Shown here: positions 26,201-33,894 of the stretch, in pieces
Numbering within the stretch: the first letter of the stretch is position 1
Layout: every line of letters begins with the position of its first letter
Source: Desulfovibrio sp. DV
GTDB lineage: Bacteria; Desulfobacterota; Desulfovibrionia; Desulfovibrionales; Desulfovibrionaceae
Assembly: GCF_001936595.1 (NCBI RefSeq)
Contig: NZ_MLBG01000034.1
Coordinates: 1 to 36,129, forward strand
DNA: 36,129 nt
Direction of reading: 5' to 3'
The notes under the pieces: model-generated
Databases searched by the model: none
The model's input: the letters and a program-made list of their open reading frames with translations, nothing else
Told to the model about the DNA's origin: nothing
Made by a program: the position numbers and the translations under genes

Positions 26201-28962
26201 GAGCCGGCCATGGCGTCGAGGCCAAGCAGGGCGTCGTAGGGCAAAAAGGTCAGGGTCAGGAGGGCCAGCAGGAACGGGCGGGCGGCAGACCGGCAGGTGT
26301 GGTGCAGATGGGCCGGCCAGGAGCGTTCTTCGGGCTTGCGGATCAGTTCGAGGACGGCTGCGGGCAGGCTCGGCAAGAAGACCACGGCCAACACGGCCAG
26401 CGTCCAGTACCAGGCCGGACCCGGACCAAGGAGCCAGCCCACGGCCAACAGGGCGCACAGGGCGGGGGCCACGAGGCTTCGGCGCAGATTGTCGCACAGC
26501 TTCCACACCGACAGGGCGGTCAGGGGATTGCGCTGCCGCCGGGCCTTGGCCCCGTCCCGACCGGCAGGGCCGGGCACGCGCGGCAACAGCCAGTCGGCCA
26601 GTTGCCAGTCGCCGCGTATCCAGCGGTGCCGCCGGCTGGCGTCGGCGGCATAGCTGGCCGGATGCTCCTCGATAAGGTCCACGTCGGTGACCAGGGCGGA
26701 ACGGGCATAGCCGCTCTCCAGGAGATCGTGGCTCAGGATGCGGTTTTCCGGGAACCGGCCGTCCACGGCCAGCCGGAAGGCGTCCACATCGTAGATGCCC
26801 TTGCCGATAAACGAGCCCTCGCCGAAAATGTCCTGGTAGGCGTCGGACACCTCCCGGGTATAGGGATCGATGCCGGCATCGCCGGCGTAGAGCCGGGAAA
26901 AGCGCGACTGGCCGGCGCTGGTCAGGCTGATGGACACCCGGGGCTGCAGGATGGCGTAGCCGTCGACCACCCGTCCCCTGGCCGGGTCATAGACCGGGCG
27001 GTTGAGCGGATGGGCCATGTTGCCGACCAGGGCGCGGGCCGCGTCGCGGGGCAGCTGGGTGTCGGTGTCCAGGGTGATGGCATAGCGGATGGAGGCGAAA
27101 AGGGAGGCGTCGCCCACGATTTCGGAAAAGGCGGACCCGGCCTCCCCGCGCAGCAGGGCGTTGAACTGCTCGAGCTTGCCGCGTTTTCGCTCAAAGCCCA
27201 TCCAGGTCTTTTCGTAGGGATTATAGACCCGGGGCCGGTGCAACAGGAAAAAGATGCAGGGCCGGTCGTCGCGGTAGGTGGCATTGAGCGCCATAACCGC
27301 CGTGCGGGCGGCTTCGATGAGCGCGGCGTCGCCCGGCAGGGTGGGGGTGGCGGCATCGGGAAAATCCGTCAGCAGGGCGAAAAAGAGATTGGGGTCGCGG
27401 TTGCCGAGGTAGCGGATCTCCAGGGCTTCGAGCAGGACTTCGACGTCCTGGAGGGAACCAAGCAGGGTGGGGACGATCACCATGGTGCGGTGGGCGTCCG
27501 GGATGCCTTTGGAAAAATCCAGCCGGGGCAGGGCGCGCGGCGACAGGATCAGCGTGGCGGTCAGGTTGACCAGCGGCACGGCCAGGGCCGAACCGCCGAG
27601 CGCGCCGGCCAGGCCGAGGAGCCAGTAGCGCCAGTCGGCCGGGGCCGGGCCGCCAAACGCGGCCAGGATGGCCCAGACCACCACGGTGGTCAGGAAGGCG
27701 ATGCAGCCGAGGTAGCCGGCCAGACGGCTTCGGCCTCCCAACCGGCCGGCCAGGGAGGCTGGCGACGGGCGGCAGCCCACGGCCCGCTCCAGGCTTTTGC
27801 GTCCGTGGTCGAGCAGGTAATAGCCGACATGGGCGGACCGGTCGCCTGGCCCGGACAGCTGGGCTGCGGCCCGGGCCAGGGAAATGGCCTGCCGGGCCAC
27901 GGCCGGCTCGCTTTGGCGGCTGCCCCGGGCCACATTTTCAACGACATGGCGGTAGCGGTCCCGGGTGGCAAAATCCTGCAGGGCGTGCATCCCGGCCGGG
28001 TCTTCCCGCAAGGTCTGTTCCACGACGCTTAAGGACTCGACGTATTCCCGCCAGTCCATGGCTCCGATAAAGCGCAGGCTGCCGATGCTGTTGGCGATGG
28101 AAAGCTGGTTGGTGGCGGCGGTGCGGCCGGCGGCCTCGGAAAGCTGGGTGGCGGTGACGCCTTGTTCGAGGAGTTTTTGGGCCACCCAGGTCTGGATAAA
28201 GGCCATGGACGCGCCCTGGGTCTGGAGCCTGGAGTGGAATTCCTCCACAAACGGCGCAGTCAGCGGCACATCGGCCGTGGCAAACTCGGCCAGGAGCAAA
28301 ATGAGCTTTTTGGGCTCCTTCTCGGCCGTGGCCAGCATCCGGTCGGCCCAGACCACGGCCGCGTCGCGTTCCTCGCGCCGTCTGGCAATGCGCAGCCCCA
28401 CGCGCCGGAGGTTTTCCAGCACCGCCAGCTGCAGCATGATCGGGAAGGCCCACAATTCGCCAAGGGTCAGCGGTTCGACGGTCTGGTAGGCCGCGACGAA
28501 CTGGGTGGCGTTGTCGTTGTCGATGCGCCCGTCCATGTGCGAGATCAGTTCCAGGGCCAGATCGTAGATGCGGGGAAATCCGGTCAACGGCCCGGTGGCC
28601 AGACGCGGCAACTGGCGGCTGTAGCCGCGCGGCAGATGCCGTCTGGCCAGCCCGACCTGCTGTTCGATCAGATAGAAGTTGTCCAGAAGCCAGGCTTCGG
28701 CCGGCACGATCCGCCCGCCCTCGGTGGCCGCCTCGGTCACGACGGCATAGGCCGCCCGCAACACCCGGGCGTTGTCGGCCAGCCGGGGCAGCAGCATATC
28801 CGGTCCGTGATGCGGGTCGAGGGTGTGCAGGCCGGCCAGTTTGGCGGCATGGAGCGTGAGCTGGTTGAGGCTAAAAAGTTCGGAACGCAGCAGTTCGGTA
28901 TTCTTGTCGTTTCGCAGGGCGTGGCGGGCCCGTGTGTTCAATGCAAAATCCTTGATGCTCAT
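20284..28962 (-). CDS. ndvB: Cyclic beta-1,2-glucan synthase (NdvB/Cgs type)
   Basis: 2892 residues, the full length of this giant inner-membrane enzyme. It makes cyclic beta-1,2-glucan from UDP-glucose and exports or shapes it with partner proteins. After an N-terminal region of about 400 residues come membrane helices (from about 414). The GT84 glycosyltransferase follows, with DTDTQLPRD (DxD, about residue 631) and [10 protein letters not shown] (about 779), then more helices to about 1000. A glucoamylase-like cyclisation domain spans about 1310-1570 ([32 protein letters not shown]). Two Glyco_transf_36 sandwich regions follow (about 1600-1840 and 2125-2320). The C-terminal GH94 phosphorylase domain has GDWNDGMN near 2561, which sets chain length in the Brucella and Agrobacterium enzymes. 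ATG at 28962 has AAGGA 8 nt upstream; an in-frame GTG at 29001 lacks one. It is a monocistronic gene by spacing. Confidence 0.93.
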   Translation of the reverse strand: MSIKDFALNTRARHALRNDKNTELLRSELFSLNQLTLHAAKLAGLHTLDPHHGPDMLLPRLADNARVLRAAYAVVTEAATEGGRIVPAEAWLLDNFYLIEQQVGLARRHLPRGYSRQLPRLATGPLTGFPRIYDLALELISHMDGRIDNDNATQFVAAYQTVEPLTLGELWAFPIMLQLAVLENLRRVGLRIARRREERDAAVVWADRMLATAEKEPKKLILLLAEFATADVPLTAPFVEEFHSRLQTQGASMAFIQTWVAQKLLEQGVTATQLSEAAGRTAATNQLSIANSIGSLRFIGAMDWREYVESLSVVEQTLREDPAGMHALQDFATRDRYRHVVENVARGSRQSEPAVARQAISLARAAAQLSGPGDRSAHVGYYLLDHGRKSLERAVGCRPSPASLAGRLGGRSRLAGYLGCIAFLTTVVVWAILAAFGGPAPADWRYWLLGLAGALGGSALAVPLVNLTATLILSPRALPRLDFSKGIPDAHRTMVIVPTLLGSLQDVEVLLEALEIRYLGNRDPNLFFALLTDFPDAATPTLPGDAALIEAARTAVMALNATYRDDRPCIFFLLHRPRVYNPYEKTWMGFERKRGKLEQFNALLRGEAGSAFSEIVGDASLFASIRYAITLDTDTQLPRDAARALVGNMAHPLNRPVYDPARGRVVDGYAILQPRVSISLTSAGQSRFSRLYAGDAGIDPYTREVSDAYQDIFGEGSFIGKGIYDVDAFRLAVDGRFPENRILSHDLLESGYARSALVTDVDLIEEHPASYAADASRRHRWIRGDWQLADWLLPRVPGPAGRDGAKARRQRNPLTALSVWKLCDNLRRSLVAPALCALLAVGWLLGPGPAWYWTLAVLAVVFLPSLPAAVLELIRKPEERSWPAHLHHTCRSAARPFLLALLTLTFLPYDALLGLDAMAGSGLRMLFTRRGLLLWHGPAYARRNARCTLADFVMEMWFAPALAATLALALAFGRPAGLPACAPILLLWLLAPAAAWWLSRPLAAPKQVLTLDQRIFLRGMARRTWRYFADFVGPLDNWLPPDNFQEYPTAMLASRTSPTNIGMALLANQAAYDFGYLCAGEFLSRTENTLTAMEKLTRYRGHFYNWYDTRTLAPLRPQYVSTVDSGNLAGCLLTLQAGLAEVKEQPVLSPAAIRGLEDTLGVLAEQAPSARAGELARQIGQLRDRLRTCCDNGPVRSLATAETLLADLGGQSAALLADLPTDAGAAGELAYWVRAFDGQVRALREDLHLLCPDPARRSDNPTLSALAREDAAHTPAPGGGTAPAVPRATAAIARLGHIDDLLCRCRELAAMDFEFLYDTTRDLLAIGYDVGERRRDPSCYDLLASEARLTSFLLIAEGQAPQKHWFSLGRLLTSHGGDPSLISWSGSMFEYLMPQLVMPSYANTLLDQTCRAAVSRQIEYGRQRAVPWGISESCYNAVDLNQAYQYRAFGVPGLGFKRGLGDDLVIAPYASALALLVAPGEACRNLERLSAEGFLGRQGFYEAVDYTPARVPRGKHHAVVRAFMAHHQGMSLLSFVQVLLGEPMQRRFMSFPFVRATQSLLEERVPKDGATLNPHAAEVSASAHPPVAESGSIMRVFTKPDTLLPEVHLLSNGRYHVMATSAGGGYSRWQDLAVTRWREDATCDAWGTFIYLRDADTGRYWSTAHQPTLRPAESYEAAFGQARAEYRRQDQAIETHTELSVSPEDDVEIRRVTLANLSSRTRHIEMTSYAEVVLAPHNADLAHRAFSNLFVRTEILPDRQAILCTRRRRTPDERTPWLFHLFAAPGVDAGSPSFETDRAAFIGRGRTPANPLALEAGDGPATLSGTDGSVLDPIVSIRRTITLPPDASATVQIISGVADTREAALAVIEKYGDRHFVERAFEMAWFQSQEVLRRLGATEVDAQVYGRLATSVVFGNGLRRAAPSVIARNQLGQSGLWRFAVSGDLPIILVRIGDIDRVDLVRQMLQAHAYWRMKGLASDLVIINEDFSGYRAVLHDRILGLVQAGPEAAALDTPGGIFVRRAEELSEEDRVLFQTVARVIVTDSAETLAEQVERRAPVRRLPERLDIPPRQTVEPVWPLAARSRIFENGLGGFTPDGREYVTTLEPGQTTPAPWANVIASPHIGTVVSECGSAYTWAGNAHEFRLTAWHNDPVGDVSGEAFYLRDEATGAFWSPTGLPALGRSGTVCRHGFGYSVFEHDETGISSELSVYVAMDAPVKFVVVKLRNHSRHARRLSLTGYFELVLGEWRHANLLHIVTEKDPLTGALFARNAYGRECGGRVVFAQVSETERSVTGNRTEFLGRNGSQASPAALGRKQLSGNTGAGLDPCAALQTRIELAEGEEREVVFLLGAARDNDEARYFIERFGGPAGARQALEGVWEHWNRTLGAVNVETPDPALDVLANGWLVYQTLSCRLWGRSGYYQSGGAYGFRDQLQDTMALVHAAPGLAREQLLLCAGRQFLQGDVQHWWHPPNGQGVRTHFSDDYLWLPYAASRYVLTTGDTGVLDEPVAFLEGRELDPNEEAYYDLPQRSSETASLYEHCARAIRHGLRFGTHGLPLMGCGDWNDGMNLVGREGRGESVWLAFFLYENLTLFAELARRRGDVLLAETCVGQASLLRGNIEGQAWDGDWYRRAYFDDGTPLGSAENEECQIDSISQSWSVLSGGGDPGRSRQAMAAVDQRLVSRNDGLVKLLAPPFDTSSLEPGYIKGYVPGVRENGGQYTHAAIWAAMALARLGERERAWELFALLSPVAHGDSPEKVARYKVEPYVMSADLYAAPPHTGRGGWTWYTGAAGWMYRLTVETLLGLTLEVDRLRIAPCLPPHWDSYKIHYRHRDTVYHITVRRSQDQPEPGLRVRLDGADMASVARDASGAAQGLIPLADDRQEHYVEVDVR

Positions 28963-29067
28963 GATGGTTTCCTTGATCGAATCCGGGACCCGAAGCGCCA
29001 CTGATTCCTCATGTATGCTGGCAAAGAGCGTTGGCCGGCGGTGTTGGCCGAAAAACCGTTTCAGGAG

Positions 29068-29095
29068 TCGCCAGCCGGCTCTTGGGGGCTGGCGA
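29068..29095. repeat. Inverted repeat in the glucan synthase leader
   Basis: TCGCCAGCC (29068-29076) and GGCTGGCGA (29087-29095) form a perfect 9-bp stem with a 10-nt loop. It is about 105 bp upstream of the ndvB start. Confidence 0.6.
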
Positions 29096-29105
29096 GGGCG
29101 TTGGC

Positions 29106-29125
29106 GGCCCGGCCGCGGCCGGGCC
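29106..29125. repeat. Perfect 20-bp GC palindrome in the glucan synthase leader
   Basis: GGCCCGGCC at 29106-29114, central GC, GGCCGGGCC at 29117-29125. It is 11 bp from the neighbouring inverted repeat and could be an operator or an RNA hairpin. Confidence 0.6.
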
Positions 29126-29474
29126 CAGGACCGTTACGGACCCTTGGCCGGGCCGGCGGCGGGCGGGTGGCGGATACGTTTTGCCGGATGCGGCCGGGCT
29201 GCTCCCGGAAGCACAGGAGCGGATCGCCCCAGGTCGGGCGGTCGGGGCCTGAAGCCGGCCTGTCTTTAGGGCCCCGGGTTCCCGGTTGTCAGGAAGCGCG
29301 TTGTCCGCCCCTTCTGGGATTGTTGCTCCATGCCCCTTAAATAATAGAACAAGCTACTGTATGTCGGCCGTCCTGAGGCTTGAGTCCCATGGTATACGGT
29401 ACCAGAGTGGTATGGCGTTGTCATGGAGTATTGAGACTTTGGTGGGATTTACATTGCGGGCGGCTGCCGGATAT

Positions 29475-29490
29475 TGGCGCAGGAGTTGCG
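29475..29490 (+). promoter_or_regulatory. Sigma-54-like promoter element
   Basis: TGGCGCAGGAGTTGCG has the GG-N10-GC spacing and the TGGC...TTGC blocks of RpoN promoters. It points to the plus strand, where the next gene is on the opposite strand, so any transcript would be a small RNA or antisense to the 29628-29975 gene. Confidence 0.25.
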
Positions 29491-29627
29491 CAACATATTG
29501 CTGCATCCGGGCAGGGCCTGACTATAAGCCGGCAGAAGTATTGGAGTTGGCCTGATGCCGCCCGCTTGGGCCGCGTCGTGTCGTGTCGGGGAGGGGCGGG
29601 GGTCTTCGGACCCGCTGCGGGGTGCTT

Positions 29628-29975
29628 TTATTGCGACGTCGACTGGGCCGGCCGTTGCGTTGCCCGGCCCTGGTAGCGGCCGTGGGCATCGTAGACGCGG
29701 GTGTTGCCGTTGTCGTCGGTCATGACGCGCCCGACATAGCGGCCGTGCGGGTCGTACAGGTTTTTTTGCCCGGGGTTGGCCGTGTTCGTCGTGGCCCGGC
29801 CTTGGTACCGGCCCTTGGCGTCGTACAAGCGCGTCTGGTCGCCGGCCGGGGCCAGGGTGGCGAAGGACGCCACGAGGAGCAGGGCCAGGAGTGCCGGGAG
29901 CAGGCGGCCCCGCGCGGCAGGGGTAGAGCGGCGATTCCCGGAATTTTCCAGCCAATCGGCAGCACGTTTGACCAT
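29628..29975 (-). CDS. Small secreted protein with YDxxGRYxGR repeats
   Basis: 115 residues. A basic N-terminus and hydrophobic stretch (LLPALLALLLVASFATLAPA) form a likely signal peptide, with cleavage near APA/GD. The mature part is three copies of a 13-residue motif: LYDAKGRYQGRAT, LYDPHGRYVGRVM and VYDAHGRYQGRAT, separated by Asn/Thr/Gly-rich linkers. The C-terminus is Gln/Ser-rich. Start at 29975 is uncertain because the GGATCGGT upstream is a weak site. Function unknown; periplasmic or surface location inferred. It lies upstream of ndvB on the same strand but 665 bp away, so it is probably a separate unit. Confidence 0.7.
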   Translation of the reverse strand: MVKRAADWLENSGNRRSTPAARGRLLPALLALLLVASFATLAPAGDQTRLYDAKGRYQGRATTNTANPGQKNLYDPHGRYVGRVMTDDNGNTRVYDAHGRYQGRATQRPAQSTSQ

Positions 29976-30090
29976 ACCGATCCATTGTCCATGGCCGGGC
30001 CGAAGTCAAGCCCGGGCCCCGTGCCGCGCCTTGCCCCGGCCCATCGGTGGAAGCCACGCCCGACTGCCCGGAGGGCAAAAGCGCCAACGC

Positions 30091-30123
30091 AAAAGGGGTC
30101 CCGGCTATAAACCGGAACCCCTT
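30091..30123 (-). terminator. Intrinsic terminator of tRNA-Lys
   Basis: AAGGGGTTCCGG, loop TTTATAG, CCGGGACCCCTT on the minus strand (one mismatch), followed by a T run (A-tract 30091-30094). It begins 9 bp after the tRNA 3' end. Confidence 0.85.
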
Positions 30124-30131
30124 GAAATCTC

Positions 30132-30207
30132 TGGTGGGCCATCAAGGACTCGAACCTTGAACCAACGGATTAAGAGTCCGCTGCTCTACCAATTGAGCTA
30201 ATGGCCC
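30132..30207 (-). tRNA. tRNA-Lys (anticodon CTT)
   Basis: A 76-nt cloverleaf: acceptor GGGCCAT/ATGGCCC, D stem GCTC/GAGC, anticodon stem GCGGA/TCCGT around loop CTCTTAA, and T arm CAAGG-TTCGAGT-CCTTG. The 3' CCA is encoded (complement of 30132-30134). The anticodon CTT reads AAG. It has its own promoter and terminator. Confidence 0.98.
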
Positions 30208-30235
30208 GCGCTGCACTCATGCGCGGCGAAGACGT

Positions 30236-30264
30236 GGTCTACGCAGGAGGGGGGAGTTTGTCAA
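30236..30264 (-). promoter_or_regulatory. Sigma-70 promoter of tRNA-Lys
   Basis: TTGACA (complement of 30259-30264), 17-nt spacer, TAGACC (complement of 30236-30241). The tRNA 5' end is 29 bp downstream of the -10 box. Confidence 0.7.
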
Positions 30265-30303
30265 CGACTTTGTGCGAAAAATATTACGGCCCGGTGACGC
30301 CAT

Positions 30304-30332
30304 TTGCCGTTTGACAGGATATGGAGTATAAG
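30304..30332 (+). promoter_or_regulatory. Sigma-70 promoter of the RicT-like/metG operon
   Basis: TTGCCG (30304-30309), 17-nt spacer, TATAAG (30327-30332), 52 bp before the RicT-like start. It is divergent from the tRNA promoter, with about 40 bp between the two -35 boxes. Confidence 0.65.
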
Positions 30333-30384
30333 CCTCGTTTGGGTGATGATTACCGCCGCGGCGCGGCGCATACATAGGGCGTAC

Positions 30385-31764
30385 ATGAGCCATATCCTCG
30401 GCATCAAGTTCCGTGACCACGGACAGGTTTACTATTTCGAATCCGGCCCCTTTGTGGTGGCCATGGGCGACGATGTGCTCGTCCAGACCGAACAGGGCCT
30501 CGGCATGGGACGGGTCGTCGTCGTGCGCGACGATCCGCCCGAGGCAGCCACCGAACAGGAACTCAAACCCATCTTCCGGATGCCCACCCAGGAAGACATC
30601 GATGCCCGCCGCGAGAACGACCAGCTCGGCCGCGAAGCCCACACCTTGTGCCGCCGCTGCATCGAAACCAGAAATCTGGAGATGAAGCTCGTGGACGTGG
30701 AAGTGCTCCACGACCGCAGCAAGATCGTCTTTTATTTCACCGCGCCCGGCCGCGTCGATTTTCGCGAACTGGTCAAGGATCTGGTCAAGGCCTACCATAC
30801 CCGCATCGAACTGCGCCAGATCGGCGTGCGCCACGAGACGCAAATGCTCGGGGCCATCGGCAATTGCGGCCAGATCTGCTGCTGCCGCCGGTTCATGCGC
30901 AAGTTCGCCCCGGTCACCATCAAGATGGCCAAGGAACAGAACCTGTTTCTCAATCCCACCAAGATTTCCGGCATTTGCGGGCGGCTTTTGTGCTGCCTGT
31001 CCTTTGAGCAGGAAAACTACGAGCAGTTCCAGAGGAAATGTCCCCGGGTCGGCAAGAAGTTCGCCACCGCCTTTGGCATGGCCAAGGTGCTGCGCACCAA
31101 CCTCTTTCGCGAAACCGTCACCGTCCTTGACGAGGCCGGCGACGAACGCGAAATGACCGTGGAGGAATGGACCCAGGCCGTGGAAAACCGCCCGGTTGCG
31201 CCCGAAGGCGTCATCGAGGCCCCCGACGGTTCCCGCCCCGACGCCCCGCGCTCCGAACCGGTCCGGGTCGAGCCGGCCCGGCCCGAAGCCCGGACGCCGT
31301 CGCCCCGGCCCGAATCCGGCCGCTCCGCCCCCCGGGGCGAATCCCGGCGTGGGGCGAACCGTGACCAGGGCCGCGATCCGGCCCGCGACCAGGGCCGTGA
31401 ACCGGGCCGTGAGCACGGCCGCGATCCGGCCCGCGACACCGAGCGCCGCCGGGGCCGCGAACAGGGACCGCCGGCCGCCTCCGGCCCGGCCGCCGTACCC
31501 GGCGCTCCCGACAGCGCCGTCGCTGCCGTCCCATCCGCCGCTCCCGGCAAGGACGCCGCCTCGGCCGGTCCCAACCAGCCGGCCGGCGAAGGCCGCGAAG
31601 GAGCCGGACGCTCCTCGCGCCGTGGCCGCCGTCCCGGCCGCCGTCCCCCGCGTCCCGGCGGCGAGGCCGCTCCCGACCAGCAGCAACACAATCGTTCGCG
31701 GCCAAAACGCCCGGACGCCCGCCAAGGCGGCAAACCTTCCCGTGAACCGGAGAGCGGATCGTGA
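30385..31764 (+). CDS. RicT/YaaT-like PSP1-domain protein with repetitive Arg-rich tail
   Basis: 459 residues. Residues 1-270 are the PSP1 domain of RicT (YaaT). In Bacillus this forms a complex with RicA and RicF that binds Fe-S and acts in mRNA processing and development. The cysteine set is intact: CRRC at 89-92, NCGQICCC (Cys161, 165-167), ICGRLLCC (Cys198, 203, 204). Residues about 290-459 are a disordered Pro/Arg/Gly/Ala tail rich in basic repeats, including an 8-residue unit (RDQGRDPA type) at 326-350; such tails often bind RNA. ATG at 30385 fits the conserved MSHILGIKF start. The stop overlaps the metG GTG start (GTGA, 4 bp), coupling the two. RicA/RicF partners are not in the window. 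Confidence 0.9.
   Translation: MSHILGIKFRDHGQVYYFESGPFVVAMGDDVLVQTEQGLGMGRVVVVRDDPPEAATEQELKPIFRMPTQEDIDARRENDQLGREAHTLCRRCIETRNLEMKLVDVEVLHDRSKIVFYFTAPGRVDFRELVKDLVKAYHTRIELRQIGVRHETQMLGAIGNCGQICCCRRFMRKFAPVTIKMAKEQNLFLNPTKISGICGRLLCCLSFEQENYEQFQRKCPRVGKKFATAFGMAKVLRTNLFRETVTVLDEAGDEREMTVEEWTQAVENRPVAPEGVIEAPDGSRPDAPRSEPVRVEPARPEARTPSPRPESGRSAPRGESRRGANRDQGRDPARDQGREPGREHGRDPARDTERRRGREQGPPAASGPAAVPGAPDSAVAAVPSAAPGKDAASAGPNQPAGEGREGAGRSSRRGRRPGRRPPRPGGEAAPDQQQHNRSRPKRPDARQGGKPSREPESGS
31360..31431 (+). repeat. 24-bp in-frame tandem repeat in the RicT-like tail
   Basis: Three copies (31360-31383, 31384-31407, 31408-31431) plus a partial fourth. Each encodes R-D/E-Q/H-G-R-D/E-P-A/G. The exact codon-multiple length keeps the frame whatever the copy number. 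Confidence 0.85.
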
Positions 31765-33716
31765 ATCGTTTTTTCATCACCACGCCCATTTACTACGTCA
31801 ATGCCAAGCCGCACCTCGGCCATGCCTATACCACCATCGTGGCCGACGCCCTGGCCCGGTTTCATGCCCTGTGCGGCGAGGACGTCTTTTTCCTGACCGG
31901 CACCGATGAACACGGCGACAAGATCGCCGAGGCCGCGGCCAAGGCCGGACAGACGCCCAAGGAATACGCCGACGCCATAAGCGGCCTGTTCTCCAACCTG
32001 TGGCCGACCCTTGGCATCACGCCGACGCGCTTTATCCGCACCACCGACGCCGACCATATCGCGGCCGTCAAGCGCGCCCTGCAGCTGGTCTACGACAAGG
32101 GCGACATCTACTTCGGCGAATACGGCGGCCACTACTGCAAGGGCTGCGAGCGGTTTCTGACCGAAAAGGAACTGGTCGACGGCCTGTGCCCGGACCACAA
32201 GGTCAAGCCGGACTACATCGCCGAGAAGAACTACTTCTTTCGCATGTCCAAGTACCAGGGCCAGCTGCTCGACCACATCAAGGCCAACCCGGATTTCATC
32301 CGCCCGCGCCAGTACCGAAACGAAGTGGTCAGCCTGCTCGAATCCGGGGCGCTCGACGACCTGTGCATCTCCCGGCCGAAATCCCGCCTGACCTGGGGCG
32401 TGGAGCTGCCCTTTGACCCCAATTTCGTCACCTACGTCTGGTTCGATGCGCTCATAAACTACCTGACCGCCGTGGGCTGGCCCGATGCCCCGGAGTTCCC
32501 GGCCTGGTGGGGCGCGGCCGAACATCTGGTGGCCAAGGATATCTTAAAGCCCCATGCCGTGTTCTGGCCCACCATGCTTTTGGCCATGGGCCTGCCGCTT
32601 TACAAGCGCTTGAATGTCCACGGCTATTGGCTGGTGCGCGACACCAAGATGTCCAAGTCCCTGGGCAACGTCGTCGAACCGGCAGCCATGGCCGCCCGGG
32701 CCGGCCTGTCCGGGATGCGCTATTTCCTTTTGCGCGAGATGGTTTTCGGCGCGGACGCGAGCTTTACCGACGAGGCCTTTGTCGGCCGCTTCAACGCCGA
32801 TCTGGCCAACGATCTGGGCAATCTGGCCAACCGCACCCTGGCCATGGCGGCCAAGTATTTCGGCAGCGTCATGCCGGCCGATGCGGCATCCGATTGCGTC
32901 GATGACGATCTGGCCCAGCTGGCCGAGGCGGCAGTGGCCAATTATATGACGCTTTTTGGCTCGGCCCAGTTCTCCCGGGCCCTGGACGCCCTGTGGGAAC
33001 TCGTGCGCGGACTCAATAAATACGTCGACGCCACGGCCCCCTGGACGCTTTTCAAGGAAGGCCGCACCGACCGGCTGGCCACCGTCATGCGCACTGTCTT
33101 TGGCGGCCTGCGCAAGGTGGCCGTCTGCCTGCTGCCGGTTATGCCCGAGGCGGCAACCACGCTTCTGACCCAACTCGGCCAGGACCCGGCCGCCGTCAAT
33201 CTGGCCGACGAAGCCGGCGCGTTTGCCCCGCTGCCCGCCGGAACCCAGGTGGCCCTGACCTCCAATCTGTTCCCCCGCCTGGAGGTCGCGGCCAAGGACG
33301 AACCCGCCCCGGCCGCCCCCAAGGCCAAAGCCGCCAAAGAGGCCGGCAAGGCCAAGGACAAGGCCCCGGCCGCCAAGCCCGGACCAGCGGCGGAAGTGGA
33401 CTACGAGGACTTTGCCAAGCTCGATCTGCGCCTGGGCAATGTTTTGTCCGTGGCCCCGGTGCCCGGAGCCGACCGCCTCTATGCCGTGTCCGTGGACATC
33501 GGCGAGGACGCGCCCCGGCAGGTGGTGGCCGGACTGGCCGAACACTTCAAGCCCGAAGAACTGGTCGGCCGGCAGGTCACCCTGGTTGCCAACCTCAAGC
33601 CCAGAAAGCTGCGCGGGGTCGTTTCCCATGGCATGATCCTGGCCGTGCGCCATGCCGGCGGCATGGCCCTGGTCGCGGCCTCGGTCCCGGTTGCTCCGGG
33701 AGATCGCGTCTCCTAG
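31761..33716 (+). CDS. metG: Methionyl-tRNA synthetase
   Basis: 651 residues. It charges tRNA-Met in the cytoplasm. The class I signatures are clear: HLGH (residues 18-21, HIGH motif) and TKMSKSLGN (around 295-303, KMSKS loop). A zinc-type knuckle, YCKGCERF...LCPDH, lies in the connective insertion. An anticodon-binding helical domain follows, then a Lys/Ala/Pro linker (about 515-545) and a C-terminal EMAP-type tRNA-binding domain (about 547-651, FAKLDLRLGNVLSV) used for dimerisation. The start is GTG at 31761, overlapping the RicT-like stop by 4 bp, with GGAGAG upstream. Coupling to a RicT-like protein suggests shared expression. Confidence 0.97.
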   Translation: MNRFFITTPIYYVNAKPHLGHAYTTIVADALARFHALCGEDVFFLTGTDEHGDKIAEAAAKAGQTPKEYADAISGLFSNLWPTLGITPTRFIRTTDADHIAAVKRALQLVYDKGDIYFGEYGGHYCKGCERFLTEKELVDGLCPDHKVKPDYIAEKNYFFRMSKYQGQLLDHIKANPDFIRPRQYRNEVVSLLESGALDDLCISRPKSRLTWGVELPFDPNFVTYVWFDALINYLTAVGWPDAPEFPAWWGAAEHLVAKDILKPHAVFWPTMLLAMGLPLYKRLNVHGYWLVRDTKMSKSLGNVVEPAAMAARAGLSGMRYFLLREMVFGADASFTDEAFVGRFNADLANDLGNLANRTLAMAAKYFGSVMPADAASDCVDDDLAQLAEAAVANYMTLFGSAQFSRALDALWELVRGLNKYVDATAPWTLFKEGRTDRLATVMRTVFGGLRKVAVCLLPVMPEAATTLLTQLGQDPAAVNLADEAGAFAPLPAGTQVALTSNLFPRLEVAAKDEPAPAAPKAKAAKEAGKAKDKAPAAKPGPAAEVDYEDFAKLDLRLGNVLSVAPVPGADRLYAVSVDIGEDAPRQVVAGLAEHFKPEELVGRQVTLVANLKPRKLRGVVSHGMILAVRHAGGMALVAASVPVAPGDRVS

Positions 33717-33761
33717 GCGACAATTCCGTTTTTTGTAAAAAACGCGATCTGTTGCAGGCCG

Positions 33762-33789
33762 TTGACTTGGCGCTGCCGTGTGATACGTT
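33762..33789 (+). promoter_or_regulatory. Candidate sigma-70 promoter of the second chemoreceptor
   Basis: TTGACT (33762-33767), 16-nt spacer, TACGTT (33784-33789), 105 bp before the chemoreceptor start. An A/T-only hairpin at 33727-33744 precedes it. Confidence 0.4.
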
Positions 33790-33894
33790 TCCTTGAAATC
33801 GTTCCGGTTCTTGTGTGCCGGCCGGTCGGACCACGTGGGGTGGGTCTGATCGGCCGCCACCTCTTTCCCTTCCCATTTGTGTCACGGGGGGCGT

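Larger units (their letters stand above)
28963..29627. other. 665-bp non-coding region upstream of the glucan synthase gene
   Basis: No open frame here has a credible start, composition or motif. The part near the gene is very GC-rich and contains two adjacent palindromes (29068-29095 and 29106-29125). From about 29335 to 29560 the base composition drops to near-even, unlike the coding flanks, as expected of a regulatory region. A sigma-54-like site on the plus strand is at 29475-29490. I cannot identify the promoter of the glucan synthase with confidence. Confidence 0.5.

Noticed and set aside
24211-28032. Long plus-strand frames across the glucan synthase gene
   Set aside because: All are antisense to conserved NdvB domains and have the composition of reverse-complement shadows.
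29286-29555. Possible 89-codon plus-strand gene in the glucan synthase leader
   Set aside because: No ribosome binding site, no domain or signal sequence, and a cysteine-rich random-looking translation.
30311-30332. TTGACA followed by TATAAG before the RicT-like gene
   Set aside because: Only 10 nt separate the boxes; TTGCCG at 30304 gives the correct 17-nt spacing to the same TATAAG.
33727-33744. Hairpin after metG as a terminator
   Set aside because: The stem is almost entirely A/T with a 2-nt loop, so it would not be stable enough; readthrough or a factor-dependent end is as likely.
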